NCBI GenBank assembly: GCA_963700785.1
Contig: CAVOYZ010000021.1
Location: 32,891-96,890 of the forward strand
Direction of reading: 5' to 3'
DNA length: 64,000 nt
DNA from: CAXMST01 sp963700785
GTDB lineage: Bacteria; Actinomycetota; Thermoleophilia; Solirubrobacterales; 70-9
Shown here: one piece after another, positions 35,200 through 44,604 of the stretch
How the letters are laid out: every line of letters begins with the position of its first letter
Position numbering within the stretch: position 1 is the first letter of the stretch
Notes under the pieces: model-generated
The model's input: the letters and a program-made list of their open reading frames with translations, nothing else
The model's database searches: none
Told to the model about the DNA's origin: nothing
Translations under genes and position numbers: made by a program

Positions 35200-37598
35200 C
35201 GGGCCCGGTACCAGTCGACGTAGCGCCCGCAGGCCCGGCGCAGCTGGATCCTGCTGATCACGTCCTCGGGGGTCGCGGAGAGCGAGCCGAGGTGGGCCTC
35301 GTTCGGCGCCCGCAACAGCCGGGCGAGGGCGTTCGGGCGGGAGGGCTCGACGACGATCTCGACCTCGGCGGCGGACTGCAGCTCGACCTCGCCGACCGGG
35401 TAGAACGGGGTCGCGGACTCCGGCGTGACCCGGAAGTCGAGGTTCGCGGGCAGCTCCACGTCGAGGTCGTAGCCGGGTGCGCTGACCTGCAGCGGCCGGC
35501 GGCTGTCGTACTGCAGCGAGATCAGCCAGCGGCCCTGATCGAGGTCCAGCGTCTGCCGCGCCGCCTGCTCGTCGGTCGGGCTGTCGGTCGGCTGCCAATC
35601 GACGACGCCGGTACCCGGGGTCGAGCGCTCGGCCGGGGCGAGGATCACCGGCTGCTGTGCCCAGACCTGAGCGGTGCCCCTGCCGTTCGCCACCGACCGA
35701 CCGGCGCCGGCGTCGCAGTCGAGCACGGCCCCGGGAGCGATCCCCTCGTCGAGGGTCTTCCGCCTCCCGACCAGCCCGGTCCGCTCCCAGAGCACGAAGT
35801 TGTCGGTCTCGACCACCGGCTCGAAGCGGGGCGGCGGGCTCGAGGCGGGCCCGCCGGTGGTGGCGAGGATGTAGCGGAACTGGTCCAGCGTCTTCGGGAA
35901 GACCGCGTCGATGTCGAACTTCTCACCTCCCCCCTCTCCCTTCTGGAAACGGGGACGGGCCTCGGCGACCGAGTAGAAGTTGGTGACGATGCCGGTGATC
36001 TCGTCGGAGCCGGCGAGCTCGTGGGCGATGAAGTCGTCGCGCCCCAAGAACAGGACCCGCTCGCCGTCGACCACCCGACGGACCTCGGCGAGCTCGCTCG
36101 CGTGATCGTCGGGACCGACCGCGGCCTGGCGCAACGCCAGAAAGCTCGAGGCGCCGGCGGCGAGGAAGAAGACGACCGCGAGCGCGGCCGCTGCGCGCCC
36201 CCGCGCGGAGAGCACGCCGCGGACGGCGATCAGCATCACCACCGGCGCGGCGATCGCGAGCGCCTTGGCGGCGATGTAGGGCGTGCTGAAGATCGCCGTC
36301 AGCGCCCAGACGAGGGCGATCGCGAGCAGCGCCGCCGGCAGCGCGTAGAGGCGGCGGCGGCGGGCGTCCTGGAGCCCGAGCACCAGCGCCGCCAGGGCGA
36401 CCGCGGCCCCGAGGTAGAAGGCGATCGCCGGCGGGCCCGCCTCGGTGGCCGCGGTTCGGTAGTCGCCGGTGGGCCAGATGCCGAGCGCCTCGAGCGGCGA
36501 GATCGAGCCCTTGAGGTTGCCGAGGTCGGAGCCGAAGCGGTCGGGGTTGAGCGCCTCGAGCCGGGCGAAGTCCGCGATCCGGCTCCACTCCTGAGCGGTG
36601 GCGAGCAGCACGACCAGCAGGCCGCCGACGAGATACGGCGCGAACCGCGAGCGCCAGTCGGGCGGCAGCTGCGGCCGGGGCCGGACGATCCAGATCCTGG
36701 TCGCGAGCACGAGCGCGCCGACCGCCCCGATCCAGAGCAGACCCGGGAGGCTGTAGTTGAAGACGCTCGCGGCAGCGAGCACCGCGAGCGGCAGGACGCG
36801 GACGATCGGGCGGGTCCGATCGGAGGCCGGGCGCTCGGGCTCGGTCGCGGTCCTGATCCCGACCAGCTGAGCGAGCAGCACCGCGAAGCCGATCAGGATC
36901 AGCGCCTGAAGCGGCTCCTTGAAGGCCCCCTGCGCGAGGTAGGAGGCGGCCAGGTAGGCGACCGCGACCAGGGTCGCGCCGAGCACCCGGCGGGTCCGGG
37001 AGAGGTCGCTGCCGAGCAGTCCCAGCGCCAGCAGGCCGGCGAGCGGCGCCAGCGCCATCGTGAACCCGGCGAAGACGTCGACCAGGCTCGCGTCGAGGCC
37101 CTCGCTGAGCGCGACCACGGTCGCGTGCGGGCCGGTCGGGTATCCGCCCTTGATGAAGCTCGGGACGAAGCCGGACGGCTCCCGCACGTAGTCGGCGATC
37201 AGCAGGTGCGAGGCCATGTCGTCGTTGATCAGTCCGGCGCCGAGGATCCCGACCTGCCCGGCGATCAGGAACGGCAGCGAGGCAGCGAGCGTGGTCAGGA
37301 CGAGCACCGGCGCGGCGAGGGCGAGCGCGGAGCCGAGCCCGCTGAGGCGGCCGCGCAGATACCAGGCCGAGGCTGCCACCGCGGCGATCAGAGCCACCAG
37401 CGCCGTCCAGCCGTGACCGGGGAGCCGCGCGGCGACGCCGGCCAGCACCAGCATCGCGCCGAGGCCGACCGCGGGAGCGATCCACTGGAAGCCGATCGGC
37501 GCCTGGCGGCGAACTCCGTGCGAGATCGAGACCAGGGCCTGCCCGATCAGGGCCGCCGCGACGACGATCAGCAGAAGCGATGCGTAGGCGGCGATCAA
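35196..37598 (-). CDS. Large polytopic membrane protein
   Basis: About 800 residues from a TTG at 37598; no ATG or GTG is available in frame close by, and the longer upstream frame lies inside asd and is spurious. About 12 membrane helices fill residues 1-460, with a loop ALINDDMASHLLIADYV-like in character (GLINDDMASHLL), followed by a soluble domain of about 330 residues. The layout resembles GT-C or YfhO-like glycosyltransferase/membrane proteins, but I see no decisive motif. Translationally coupled to the amine oxidase. Confidence 0.72.
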   Translation of the reverse strand: MIAAYASLLLIVVAAALIGQALVSISHGVRRQAPIGFQWIAPAVGLGAMLVLAGVAARLPGHGWTALVALIAAVAASAWYLRGRLSGLGSALALAAPVLVLTTLAASLPFLIAGQVGILGAGLINDDMASHLLIADYVREPSGFVPSFIKGGYPTGPHATVVALSEGLDASLVDVFAGFTMALAPLAGLLALGLLGSDLSRTRRVLGATLVAVAYLAASYLAQGAFKEPLQALILIGFAVLLAQLVGIRTATEPERPASDRTRPIVRVLPLAVLAAASVFNYSLPGLLWIGAVGALVLATRIWIVRPRPQLPPDWRSRFAPYLVGGLLVVLLATAQEWSRIADFARLEALNPDRFGSDLGNLKGSISPLEALGIWPTGDYRTAATEAGPPAIAFYLGAAVALAALVLGLQDARRRRLYALPAALLAIALVWALTAIFSTPYIAAKALAIAAPVVMLIAVRGVLSARGRAAAALAVVFFLAAGASSFLALRQAAVGPDDHASELAEVRRVVDGERVLFLGRDDFIAHELAGSDEITGIVTNFYSVAEARPRFQKGEGGGEKFDIDAVFPKTLDQFRYILATTGGPASSPPPRFEPVVETDNFVLWERTGLVGRRKTLDEGIAPGAVLDCDAGAGRSVANGRGTAQVWAQQPVILAPAERSTPGTGVVDWQPTDSPTDEQAARQTLDLDQGRWLISLQYDSRRPLQVSAPGYDLDVELPANLDFRVTPESATPFYPVGEVELQSAAEVEIVVEPSRPNALARLLRAPNEAHLGSLSATPEDVISRIQLRRACGRYVDWYRAR

Positions 37599-37632
37599 CG
37601 CCAGCGTCCCGGCATCCGCACGACGGTCCGGC

Positions 37633-38692
37633 TCAGGCCGCGGCCAGGGAGGGCTCGGGAACTCGAACCAGGCCGCGCTCGACCAGCAGCTCCGCAATCT
37701 GGACCGCGTTCGTCGCGGCCCCCTTGCGCAGGTTGTCGCCGACGATCCAGAGGTTGAGGCAGCGATCGTGCGAGGGGTCGCGGCGGATCCGGCCGACGAG
37801 CACCTCGTCGCGGCCGGCGGCCTCGCTCGCGATCGGGTAGACGCCGGCGGCGGGATCGTCGCGGACGAGCAGCCCCGGCGCCGCACCCAGCAACTCCCGG
37901 CAACGCTCGGCCGAGAGCGGCTCGCGGGTCTGCACGTTGACCGACTCCGAGTGCGCGCCGAAGACCGGCACCCGGGCGCAGGTCGCCGAGATCCCGAGCT
38001 CCGCCTCACCGAAGCCGAGGATCTTGCGGGTCTCGGCCATCATCTTGCGCTCCTCGGTCGTGTAGTCGTCGCCGTCCTTGAACGACTCGACCTGCGGCAG
38101 CACGTTGAACGCGATCCGGTGCGGATAGACCTGCGCCGGCGCCCGCTCGCCGTCGAGCTCGGCCCGGGTCTGCTCCCGCAGCTCGTCGATCGCCTTCTGG
38201 CCGGTGCCGGAGACGGACTGGTAGGTGGAGATCACCAGCCGCTCGATCCCGACCGCGTCGGCGATCGGCTTCAGCGCGACCACCATCTGCATCGTCGAGC
38301 AGTTCGGATTCGCGATCAGGCCGCGATGGGCATCCGCGTCGGCCGGGTTGACCTCGCTGACGACGAGCGGCACGTCCTCGTGCATCCTCCAGAAGCTCGT
38401 GTTGTCGACGACCACGGCCCCCGCCGCGACCAGCCGCGGAGCCCACTCGGAGCTGACCGAGCCGCCCGCTGAGGAGATCACCAGGTCGAGGCCGGCGATC
38501 GTCTCGTCGCTGAGCGCGACGCACTCGAGTCTCGTTGCCGGCGAACGAGATCCGCCGGCCCGCGGATCGCTCCGAGGCGAACGGGACCAGCTCGGAGACC
38601 GGAAACGAGCGCTCGTCCAGGACCTCGAGGATGGTCGAGCCGACGGCACCGGTTGCGCCCAGCACCCCGACCCGGAGCTCGCGGGGATTCAT
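37633..38692 (-). CDS. asd: Aspartate-semialdehyde dehydrogenase (frameshifted)
   Basis: Starts MNPRELRVGVLGATGAVGST with the NADP-binding GATGAVG motif; the frame breaks near 38528-38530 by one extra base (FAGNE to LECVALSDE) and then runs to 37633, about 352 residues. Catalytic Cys is in NPNCSTMQMV, and the phosphate/substrate motif is GAHSESVNV. It makes aspartate semialdehyde for Lys, Met, Thr and diaminopimelate. A TACCCT box 6 bases before the ATG suggests a leaderless mRNA. It is downstream of aspartokinase. Confidence 0.92.
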
Positions 38693-38698
38693 GTCACG

Positions 38699-38704
38699 AG
38701 GGTA
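38699..38704 (-). promoter_or_regulatory. -10 box of asd (leaderless type)
   Basis: TACCCT on the minus strand, 6 bases before the asd ATG. Confidence 0.4.
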
Positions 38705-38725
38705 AGGGAAAGATCGGCCTATCGC

Positions 38726-40015
38726 TCAGGCCACGGTCGGCCGGTGGTGGATGCCGGTCGGCTCCTCGCGCCGCACCGCGTCCTCCCCCAGCCCGAACGC
38801 CTCGTGCAGCCTGCGCACCGCGTCCGGCACCTGCTCGGATGCGATCACGCAGCTGATCTTGATCGGCGAGGTGGAGATCATGTGGATGTTGATCCCGGCC
38901 TCTCCGAGCACGGCGAAGACCTTCGCGGCGACGCCCGGGTGGCTGCGCATTCCGGCGCCGACCACCGACACCTTGCCGATCGTCTCGTCGGTGAGGATCT
39001 CGCCCCCCTTGATGTCCATCGCCTCGATCGCCTCGACCGCCGGCTTCAGGTCCTCGCCGGTGACCGTGAACGAGAGGTCGGCGCCGTGCTCGGTCGAGAC
39101 CGGCTCGTTCTGGATGATCACGTCGACGTTGACGTTCGCCTCGGCGAGCCCGGTGAAGATCCGGCCCGCGACCCCGGGCTCGTTCTTGACGCCGGCGAGC
39201 GTCACGCGCGCCTCTTCCTCCGAGTGGGTCACTGCTGTCACGAGCGGTCGTTCCATGGTTTCTTCCTCCGAGACGACGAGGGTACCGGGGCCGTCCTCGA
39301 ACGAGGAGCGGCAGTGCATCGGGATCCCGTAGTTGCGGGCGTACTCGACGCTGCGGAGCTGCAGCACCTTCGCGCCCGACGCCGACATCTCGAGCATCTC
39401 CTCGAACGAGACCACGCTCAGCTTGCGGGCGTCGGGAACGATCCGGGGGTCGGCGCTGAAGACGCCGGCGACGTCGGTGTAGATCTCGCAGACCTCGGCC
39501 TCGAGCGCCGCGGCCAGGGCGACCGCGGTCGTGTCGGAGCCGCCGCGCCCGAGCGTGGTCACGTCCTTGGAGTCGGTCGAGACGCCCTGAAAGCCGGCGA
39601 CCAGCACGACGTTGTCGTCGTCCAGCGCCGCCTGGATGCGGTCCGCGCGCACGTCGAGGATCCGCGCCTTGGTGTGCAGCGAGTCGGTGACGATCCCGGC
39701 CTGCGAGCCGGTCAGCGAGATCGCCGAGTGACCGAGGTCCCAGATCGCCATCGCGCAGAGCGCGCAGGAGATCCGCTCCCCGGTCGAGAGCAGCATGTCC
39801 ATCTCGCGTGGCAGCGGCGCCTCAGAGATCTCGTAGGCGGCGGCGTGCAGCTGATCGGTCGTCTGGCCGCGGGCCGAGAGCACCGCGACCACGCCCTTGC
39901 CCTGCTCGCGCGCGGCGACGATCCGTCCCGCGGCGCGCTTGATGTCCTCAGCGGTGGCGACGGAGGTGCCACCGAACTTCATCACGACAAGCTGTTTTTG
40001 AGCGGTGGCGGGCAT
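38726..40015 (-). CDS. lysC: Aspartokinase
   Basis: A 429-residue enzyme from the ATG at 40015. The kinase domain opens with VVMKFGGTSVA; two ACT domains (VTHSEEEARVTLAGV and KVSVVGAGMRSHPGV) form the C-terminal regulatory part that senses lysine/threonine. It phosphorylates aspartate in the first step of the Asp-family pathway. It lies 33 bp upstream of asd and may be co-transcribed. A longer in-frame start has no conserved content. Confidence 0.96.
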   Translation of the reverse strand: MPATAQKQLVVMKFGGTSVATAEDIKRAAGRIVAAREQGKGVVAVLSARGQTTDQLHAAAYEISEAPLPREMDMLLSTGERISCALCAMAIWDLGHSAISLTGSQAGIVTDSLHTKARILDVRADRIQAALDDDNVVLVAGFQGVSTDSKDVTTLGRGGSDTTAVALAAALEAEVCEIYTDVAGVFSADPRIVPDARKLSVVSFEEMLEMSASGAKVLQLRSVEYARNYGIPMHCRSSFEDGPGTLVVSEEETMERPLVTAVTHSEEEARVTLAGVKNEPGVAGRIFTGLAEANVNVDVIIQNEPVSTEHGADLSFTVTGEDLKPAVEAIEAMDIKGGEILTDETIGKVSVVGAGMRSHPGVAAKVFAVLGEAGINIHMISTSPIKISCVIASEQVPDAVRRLHEAFGLGEDAVRREEPTGIHHRPTVA

Positions 40016-40024
40016 CGGGCGGGG

Positions 40025-40030
40025 AGGATA
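40025..40030 (-). promoter_or_regulatory. -10 box of lysC (leaderless type)
   Basis: TATCCT on the minus strand, 9 bases before the lysC ATG. Confidence 0.45.
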
Positions 40031-40098
40031 GAGCGCCCGCCGGTGGGCGATCCCTCGCGCCCCGGCCGATCGTCCGATCACGCCGCCCGCCGGCTCGC

Positions 40099-40104
40099 TA
40101 GGGT
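40099..40104 (+). promoter_or_regulatory. -10 box of the DUF6458 gene (leaderless type)
   Basis: TAGGGT, 6 bases before the ATG at 40111. Confidence 0.45.
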
Positions 40105-40110
40105 CGGGAT

Positions 40111-40323
40111 ATGTACGTCTCCATTGGTGGGCCAATCTTCATCATCGCGGTCGGAGCGATCCTCCGATTCGCAACCAACTTCGACATCTCGGGCGTCGAC
40201 ATGGACACGGTCGGGCTGATCCTGATGATCGCCGGGCTCGCTGCCCTGCTGCTCTCGCTCGGCGTTGCGCTGTTCAGCAACCCGAACCGGAACGGGAACA
40301 CCGACCCCAACCGCCGCCGCTGA
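40111..40323 (+). CDS. Small membrane protein, DUF6458-like
   Basis: A 70-residue protein with two membrane helices (IGGPIFIIAVGAILRFAT and VGLILMIAGLAALLLSLGV) and a polar Asn/Arg tail. The length and GGPIFIIAVGAILRFA opening match the small DUF6458 family of actinobacteria. Function unknown. It stands alone between lysC and recR. Confidence 0.8.
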   Translation: MYVSIGGPIFIIAVGAILRFATNFDISGVDMDTVGLILMIAGLAALLLSLGVALFSNPNRNGNTDPNRRR

Positions 40324-40346
40324 GCGGGTCCGCTCGGACCTCCGGC

Positions 40347-40943
40347 TCAGCCGAGAGTTCGGCGGCCGGCGAGCGCGCGTCCGAGCGTCACCTCGTCGGC
40401 ATGCTCGAGGTCGGCGCCGACCGGCAGCCCGCTGGCGAGCCGGGAGACCGTTACCTGACCCCGGAGCCGCTCGGCGAGGTGGTGGGCGGTCGCCTCGCCG
40501 GTCGTGGTCGGGTTGGTCGCGATCACGACCTCCTCGACCTCCGAGTCGGCGACCCGCTGGATCAGCTCGTCGACCCTGAGGTCGTCGGGGTCGATCCCGT
40601 CGATCGGCGAGAGCGCGCCGCCGAGGACGTGGTATCTGCCCCGGAACTCCCCGGTGCGCTCGACCGGGATCACGTCCTGGGGCTCCTCGACCACGCAGAT
40701 GACGCTGTCGCTGCGGCGCGGGTCGTCGCAAATCACGCAGAGGCTGCCCTTTTCGGCCAGGTTGAAGCAGCGGCTGCAGGGCTCGATCGAGCCCTTCACC
40801 TCGCGGATCGCGTCGGCGAGCGCCAGCGCCTCCTCGTCGCTCTGGCGGAGCAGGTGGAAGGCGAGCCGCTGGGCCGTGCGGCGGCCGATCCCCGGGAGCT
40901 TGCCGAGCTCGGAGATCAGCCTCTCGACGGGCGCTGGGTACAA
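40347..40943 (-). CDS. recR: Recombination protein RecR
   Basis: A 198-residue RecR of standard length: helix-hairpin-helix LPGIGRRTAQRLAFHLL, four-Cys zinc finger CSRCFNLAEKGSLCVIC, and a Toprim domain (CVVEEPQDVIPVE). It works with RecO/RecF at single-stranded gaps. It lies 5 bp after ybaB in the conserved dnaX-ybaB-recR order. Confidence 0.97.
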   Translation of the reverse strand: MYPAPVERLISELGKLPGIGRRTAQRLAFHLLRQSDEEALALADAIREVKGSIEPCSRCFNLAEKGSLCVICDDPRRSDSVICVVEEPQDVIPVERTGEFRGRYHVLGGALSPIDGIDPDDLRVDELIQRVADSEVEEVVIATNPTTTGEATAHHLAERLRGQVTVSRLASGLPVGADLEHADEVTLGRALAGRRTLG

Positions 40944-40948
40944 GCGCC

Positions 40949-41308
40949 CTACATTCCCGGCAGGCCGAGCCCGCCGAGCCCGCCGGTGACGCCGCCGAGC
41001 TTGTTGCTGGCCCGCTCCTGGGCGGCGCGCAGGGCCTCGTTGACCGCCGCCAGCACCATGTCCTGAAGCATCTCGACGTCCTCCGGATCGACGGCATCGG
41101 GATCGATCTCGACCGAGCGCAACTCGAGGTCGCCGCTGATCGTGACCTTGATCATGCCGCCGCCCGCCGAGGCCTCGACGATCTCGTCCTTGAGCTCCTC
41201 CTGGGCCTTGAGCATGTCCGCCTGCATCTGCTGGACCTGCTGCATCATCGCGCCCATGTCGGGCCCGCCTCCGGGCGCCCCGCCCGGCATTCCCTTGCGT
41301 CGCGTCAT
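40949..41308 (-). CDS. YbaB/EbfC nucleoid-associated protein
   Basis: A 119-residue protein with the family core MMQQVQQMQADMLKAQEEL and VKVTISGDLELRSVEIDP-like strand region (IKVTISGDLELRSVEID). It binds DNA as a dimer. The gene overlaps the dnaX stop and precedes recR, the widespread conserved trio. N- and C-termini are Gly/Met-rich. Confidence 0.95.
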   Translation of the reverse strand: MTRRKGMPGGAPGGGPDMGAMMQQVQQMQADMLKAQEELKDEIVEASAGGGMIKVTISGDLELRSVEIDPDAVDPEDVEMLQDMVLAAVNEALRAAQERASNKLGGVTGGLGGLGLPGM

Positions 41309-43137
41309 CGGCTCTCGCCCTCCTCGGGGTCCTCGGGGTTGTCGTTCTCCGCGGGATGCTCGATCAGCTCCTCTGCGTCGAACTCGGCCTTGAAGCGATC
41401 GATCAGCTCGCGCTCGTCGATCTCGGGGTCGGATCGATCGGCGGCGGCGGGGGCGGCGGCCGGCTCCTCGTCCAGCATCACGTAGCTCGGGCTAAGCCGC
41501 GCGCCGACGACCGTGCGGACCGCCTCGGTGAAACGCTCGCGGTTCTCCTTCGCCTCGGCCTTGCGCTTGTTGAAGGCGGCGCTCGGCGGGAAGCCGATCT
41601 CGACCGTCGAGCGCTCCGAATCGACCGCGACCGGGCGGGCGGCCTGAAATGCGGCGGAGAGGAACTCCGAGCCCGAGTGCCTGACCTGGTCGACGATCGC
41701 CGGCCACAGGCTCGCCAGCCGCTCGAGATCGATCGCCTCCCCGGCGGCGTGGGCGGTCGCCTCGACCCTCGTCTCGACCTCGGCGCGGACCTCCTCGACC
41801 CGCGTCCGGACCTGCTCCGCGGTCGCAACCGCTCCCTGGGCGATCGCCTCGACCGGGTTCGCCGCGGACGGGCCGGTCTCAGTCGCGTCGGCGGCGCTCG
41901 GGTCGGGCTCGTCCGGCGCCGTTGCCGGCGCGGTCTCGGCCGGGCCCGCCGTTCCCGCTTCCGGCGACGGGGCCGCGCCGGCGCCATCGCCCCGCAGGGC
42001 GCGCTCCACCCGCTCGAGGCGCTGGGCGAGCGCGGCGCTCGAGGGATCGAGCTCCGGCCGGGCGGAGCGCAGCAACGCGAGCTCGACCGTGATCCGCGGA
42101 TCGTCGCCCTCGCGGACGGCGGCGATCGCCGCCGAGAGCTCGTCGATCGTCCGCAGCAGCGCAACGTCGTCGAGCCTCGCGGCCTGGGCCGAGAGCCGCT
42201 CCGCCTGCTCCTCGGCGACGAAGAAGTGGTCGGGGATCTCACCGATCGTGCCGATCACCAGCAGCTGCCGCAGGTGGGCGACGAGATCGACCGCGAACCG
42301 CGACGGATCCCGTCCCGAGCGGGCGAGGTCGGAGACCAGGCCGAGCACCGCCTTGCCGTCGCCGGCGGCGATCGCGTCAGCGGCGCTGAACAGCAGGTCG
42401 GAGTCGGCCAGCCCGAGGATCTCGAGGACGTCCTCGGTCGCCACCTCGGTGCCGCTGTAGGCGACCAGCTGATCGAGCGTGCCGAGCGCATCGCGGAAGC
42501 TGCCGTTCGCCGCGCGGGCGACCGCGCCGACCGCCGCCGAGTCGATCGAGATCGCCTCCGCGACGGCGACCCGGGTCACGACCTCGGCGATGTTCTCCGG
42601 CGTCGGCCGGCTGAAGTCGAAGCGCTGGCAGCGATCGATGATCGTCGGCATCACCTTCTGCGGCTCGGTCGTCGCCAGGACGAAGACGGTGTTCGGAGGC
42701 GGCTCCTCGAGGGTCTTGAGGAATGCGTTCCAGGCCTCGCGGGTGAGCATGTGCGCCTCATCGAGGATGTAGACCTTCCAGCCGCCGGCGGCGGGCGCGT
42801 AGGCGACCCGCTCACGGAGGTCGCGGATGTCGTCGACGGAGCGGTTCGAGGCCGCATCCATCTCGATCACGTCGAGCGAGGTGCCGGCGGCGATCGAGCG
42901 GCAGGACTCGCACTCGCCGCAGGGCTCGAGGGTCGGCCCGTTGACGCAGTTCAGCGAGCGGGCGAGGATCTTTGCCATCGACGTCTTGCCGGTCCCGCGC
43001 GAGCCGACGAACAGATACGCGTGATGGATCCGGTCACGTTCGAGCGCGTTGCGCAGGGTGCGGACCACGTGCTCCTGCCCGACCACCTGATCGAACGACT
43101 GCGGCCGATGACGCCGGTATAGGGACTGCTCGGACAC
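41305..43137 (-). CDS. dnaX: DNA polymerase III subunit gamma/tau
   Basis: A 610-residue clamp-loader subunit. AAA+ domain: Walker A GSRGTGKTS (about residues 47-55), zinc-binding CVNGPTLEPCGECESC, Walker B VYILDEAHML, sensor 1 LATTEPQKV. A clamp-loader collar follows, then an acidic, Ala/Pro-rich tau-like C-terminus. The GTG start is 9 bases after TAGACT. I see no clear slippery sequence for gamma synthesis. Confidence 0.97.
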   Translation of the reverse strand: MSEQSLYRRHRPQSFDQVVGQEHVVRTLRNALERDRIHHAYLFVGSRGTGKTSMAKILARSLNCVNGPTLEPCGECESCRSIAAGTSLDVIEMDAASNRSVDDIRDLRERVAYAPAAGGWKVYILDEAHMLTREAWNAFLKTLEEPPPNTVFVLATTEPQKVMPTIIDRCQRFDFSRPTPENIAEVVTRVAVAEAISIDSAAVGAVARAANGSFRDALGTLDQLVAYSGTEVATEDVLEILGLADSDLLFSAADAIAAGDGKAVLGLVSDLARSGRDPSRFAVDLVAHLRQLLVIGTIGEIPDHFFVAEEQAERLSAQAARLDDVALLRTIDELSAAIAAVREGDDPRITVELALLRSARPELDPSSAALAQRLERVERALRGDGAGAAPSPEAGTAGPAETAPATAPDEPDPSAADATETGPSAANPVEAIAQGAVATAEQVRTRVEEVRAEVETRVEATAHAAGEAIDLERLASLWPAIVDQVRHSGSEFLSAAFQAARPVAVDSERSTVEIGFPPSAAFNKRKAEAKENRERFTEAVRTVVGARLSPSYVMLDEEPAAAPAAADRSDPEIDERELIDRFKAEFDAEELIEHPAENDNPEDPEEGESR

Positions 43138-43146
43138 GGATCGCTG

Positions 43147-43152
43147 AGTCTA
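43147..43152 (-). promoter_or_regulatory. -10 box of dnaX-ybaB-recR (leaderless type)
   Basis: TAGACT on the minus strand, 9 bases before the dnaX GTG. Confidence 0.45.
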
Positions 43153-43250
43153 GAGGCGCGCCGGACGCCACCCCCCGGCCCCGCGGCCCGGCGCTCGCTG
43201 GCCGGTCCCGCGATCGCGATCGAGGCCCGGCCGCGGCCCGGCTGGGCGCT

Positions 43251-43256
43251 AGCCTC
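43251..43256 (+). promoter_or_regulatory. -10 box of the methyltransferase gene
   Basis: TAGCCT, 7 bases before the GTG at 43264. Confidence 0.4.
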
Positions 43257-43263
43257 CGCCGTC

Positions 43264-44160
43264 GTGCGCCCGGAGGAGATCGCCGCAGACCCGCTGCTGG
43301 AGGAGACCTGGTACTACAGCCTCGAGCTGGCGCCGGACCTGTGGACCAACGGTCGAGACCACTTCAACGTCGTCCTCACCCGCGAGCTGCTGGCCGGTGT
43401 CGAACTGGCCGCAGACGACACGGCGCTCGACATCGGCACCCAGGAGGCGATGGTCCCGGTGCTGCTCAAGCGGCGCGGGGTCGGGAGCGTCGTCGCCAGT
43501 GACCGGATCCTCCGCAAGCGCCGGATCGAGCTCGTGCAGCGGGCGCTCGAGGTCGACTTCGAGCTGCTCGGCGGCGGCTCGATCAACGACCTCGGCCCGC
43601 GCCTCTGGGAGGCCGGGCAGCGGCCGTTCGATCTGGTCGTCTTCAGCGGCGTCCTCTACCACATGCTCGACCCGTTCGGCGGCATCGCCTCGGTCCGCGG
43701 CCTGGTCCGCGACGGCGGCCTCGTCGTGGTCGAGACCACGACCGCCTTCACCGACGACGTCGCGATTCACCTCAGCCTCGGTCGATTCAGCGACCACAGC
43801 ATCTGCGCGCCTTCGATCGGCGCCCTCGACGCGATGCTGCGGGCGGTCGGCCTCGACCCGATCGACGCCGTCCGGCTCGGGATTCAGGACAAGGGCGGCG
43901 GCCTGCGGCTGAGCCGCTGCGCGATCGCCTGCCGCGCCCGCAGCGACCGCCGGCTGCCGAAGGGGATGGGCGCCCCCGATCTCGCCGAGTACATCGACTG
44001 GGACCGGCTTCGGAGCGACAGGCCTCCGCTCGGCTACCTGCCCTCGTCCGGCCGGGCAGCGCTCGCCGACGAGGCCGGCGCCGCGATCGCGGTCGCCGAC
44101 TCCGAGGCGATCCGCCCCGAAAGGGAACGGTCCCGCCTCGCGCTCGGCGACGCCTTCTGA
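43264..44160 (+). CDS. Class I SAM-dependent methyltransferase
   Basis: A 298-residue protein. The SAM-binding motif I region is TALDIGTQEAMVPVLL, an unusual version with GTQE in place of GxGxG; later motifs are VVFSGVLYHMLDP (motif IV/V) and LVRDGGLVVVETTT. The layout recalls CmoB-like and small-molecule methyltransferases. The substrate is unknown. It sits divergently from dnaX, between dnaX and the SRP RNA. Confidence 0.83.
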   Translation: MRPEEIAADPLLEETWYYSLELAPDLWTNGRDHFNVVLTRELLAGVELAADDTALDIGTQEAMVPVLLKRRGVGSVVASDRILRKRRIELVQRALEVDFELLGGGSINDLGPRLWEAGQRPFDLVVFSGVLYHMLDPFGGIASVRGLVRDGGLVVVETTTAFTDDVAIHLSLGRFSDHSICAPSIGALDAMLRAVGLDPIDAVRLGIQDKGGGLRLSRCAIACRARSDRRLPKGMGAPDLAEYIDWDRLRSDRPPLGYLPSSGRAALADEAGAAIAVADSEAIRPERERSRLALGDAF

Positions 44161-44284
44161 GGGCCTCGAACGGGCCGCGACAGCGACCGGCCGACCCCCT
44201 CCGTGGCCCGGGCGCTGTCCAGGCAGGACCGTGCAGCCCTCCTTCGAAAGAGAGCCCCCGGGCGTGCCCGCCGTGGCTTGCTCG

Positions 44285-44381
44285 GGCCAGGTTGATCCGC
44301 GGCACTCGGCGGCGATCGCTTAAGGCTGCTTCCTTCCGGACCTGACCTGATTCGCGGGCCGACGTTGCGCAGGACCTGGCC
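44285..44381 (-). ncRNA. ffs: Signal recognition particle RNA, small bacterial type
   Basis: The minus strand carries the near-invariant core AGGTCAGGTCCGGAAGGAAG followed by CAGCC. The ends GGCCAGGT and ACCTGGCC are perfectly complementary and close the hairpin, giving a 97-nt 4.5S-type RNA. It binds Ffh to target nascent membrane proteins. Location near dnaX-recR is common in actinobacteria. Confidence 0.93.
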
Positions 44382-44604
44382 GTCAACGCTGCCCGCGGCG
44401 TACTGGCCCCGAAGGCCGGATCCTCGGGCGGGCGTTCAGCCCCGCTAGAGCGGATTGCGGGTAAAGGGCACCGCTAATTCCCCGCTCAGCACGGTCCACC
44501 TCGCATCCTACCGCCAGCCGCGTCGCGGTGGCCGCAAGACCGAGCCCAGAGCGCCCTTCACTCAAGGATCGGGACGACCGCGCCGACTGAGAGGCAGGCA
44601 GGCG

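Noticed and set aside
44161..44284. Second structured RNA beside the SRP RNA
   Set aside because: There are GC-rich inverted repeats but no recognisable RNA family; not enough support.
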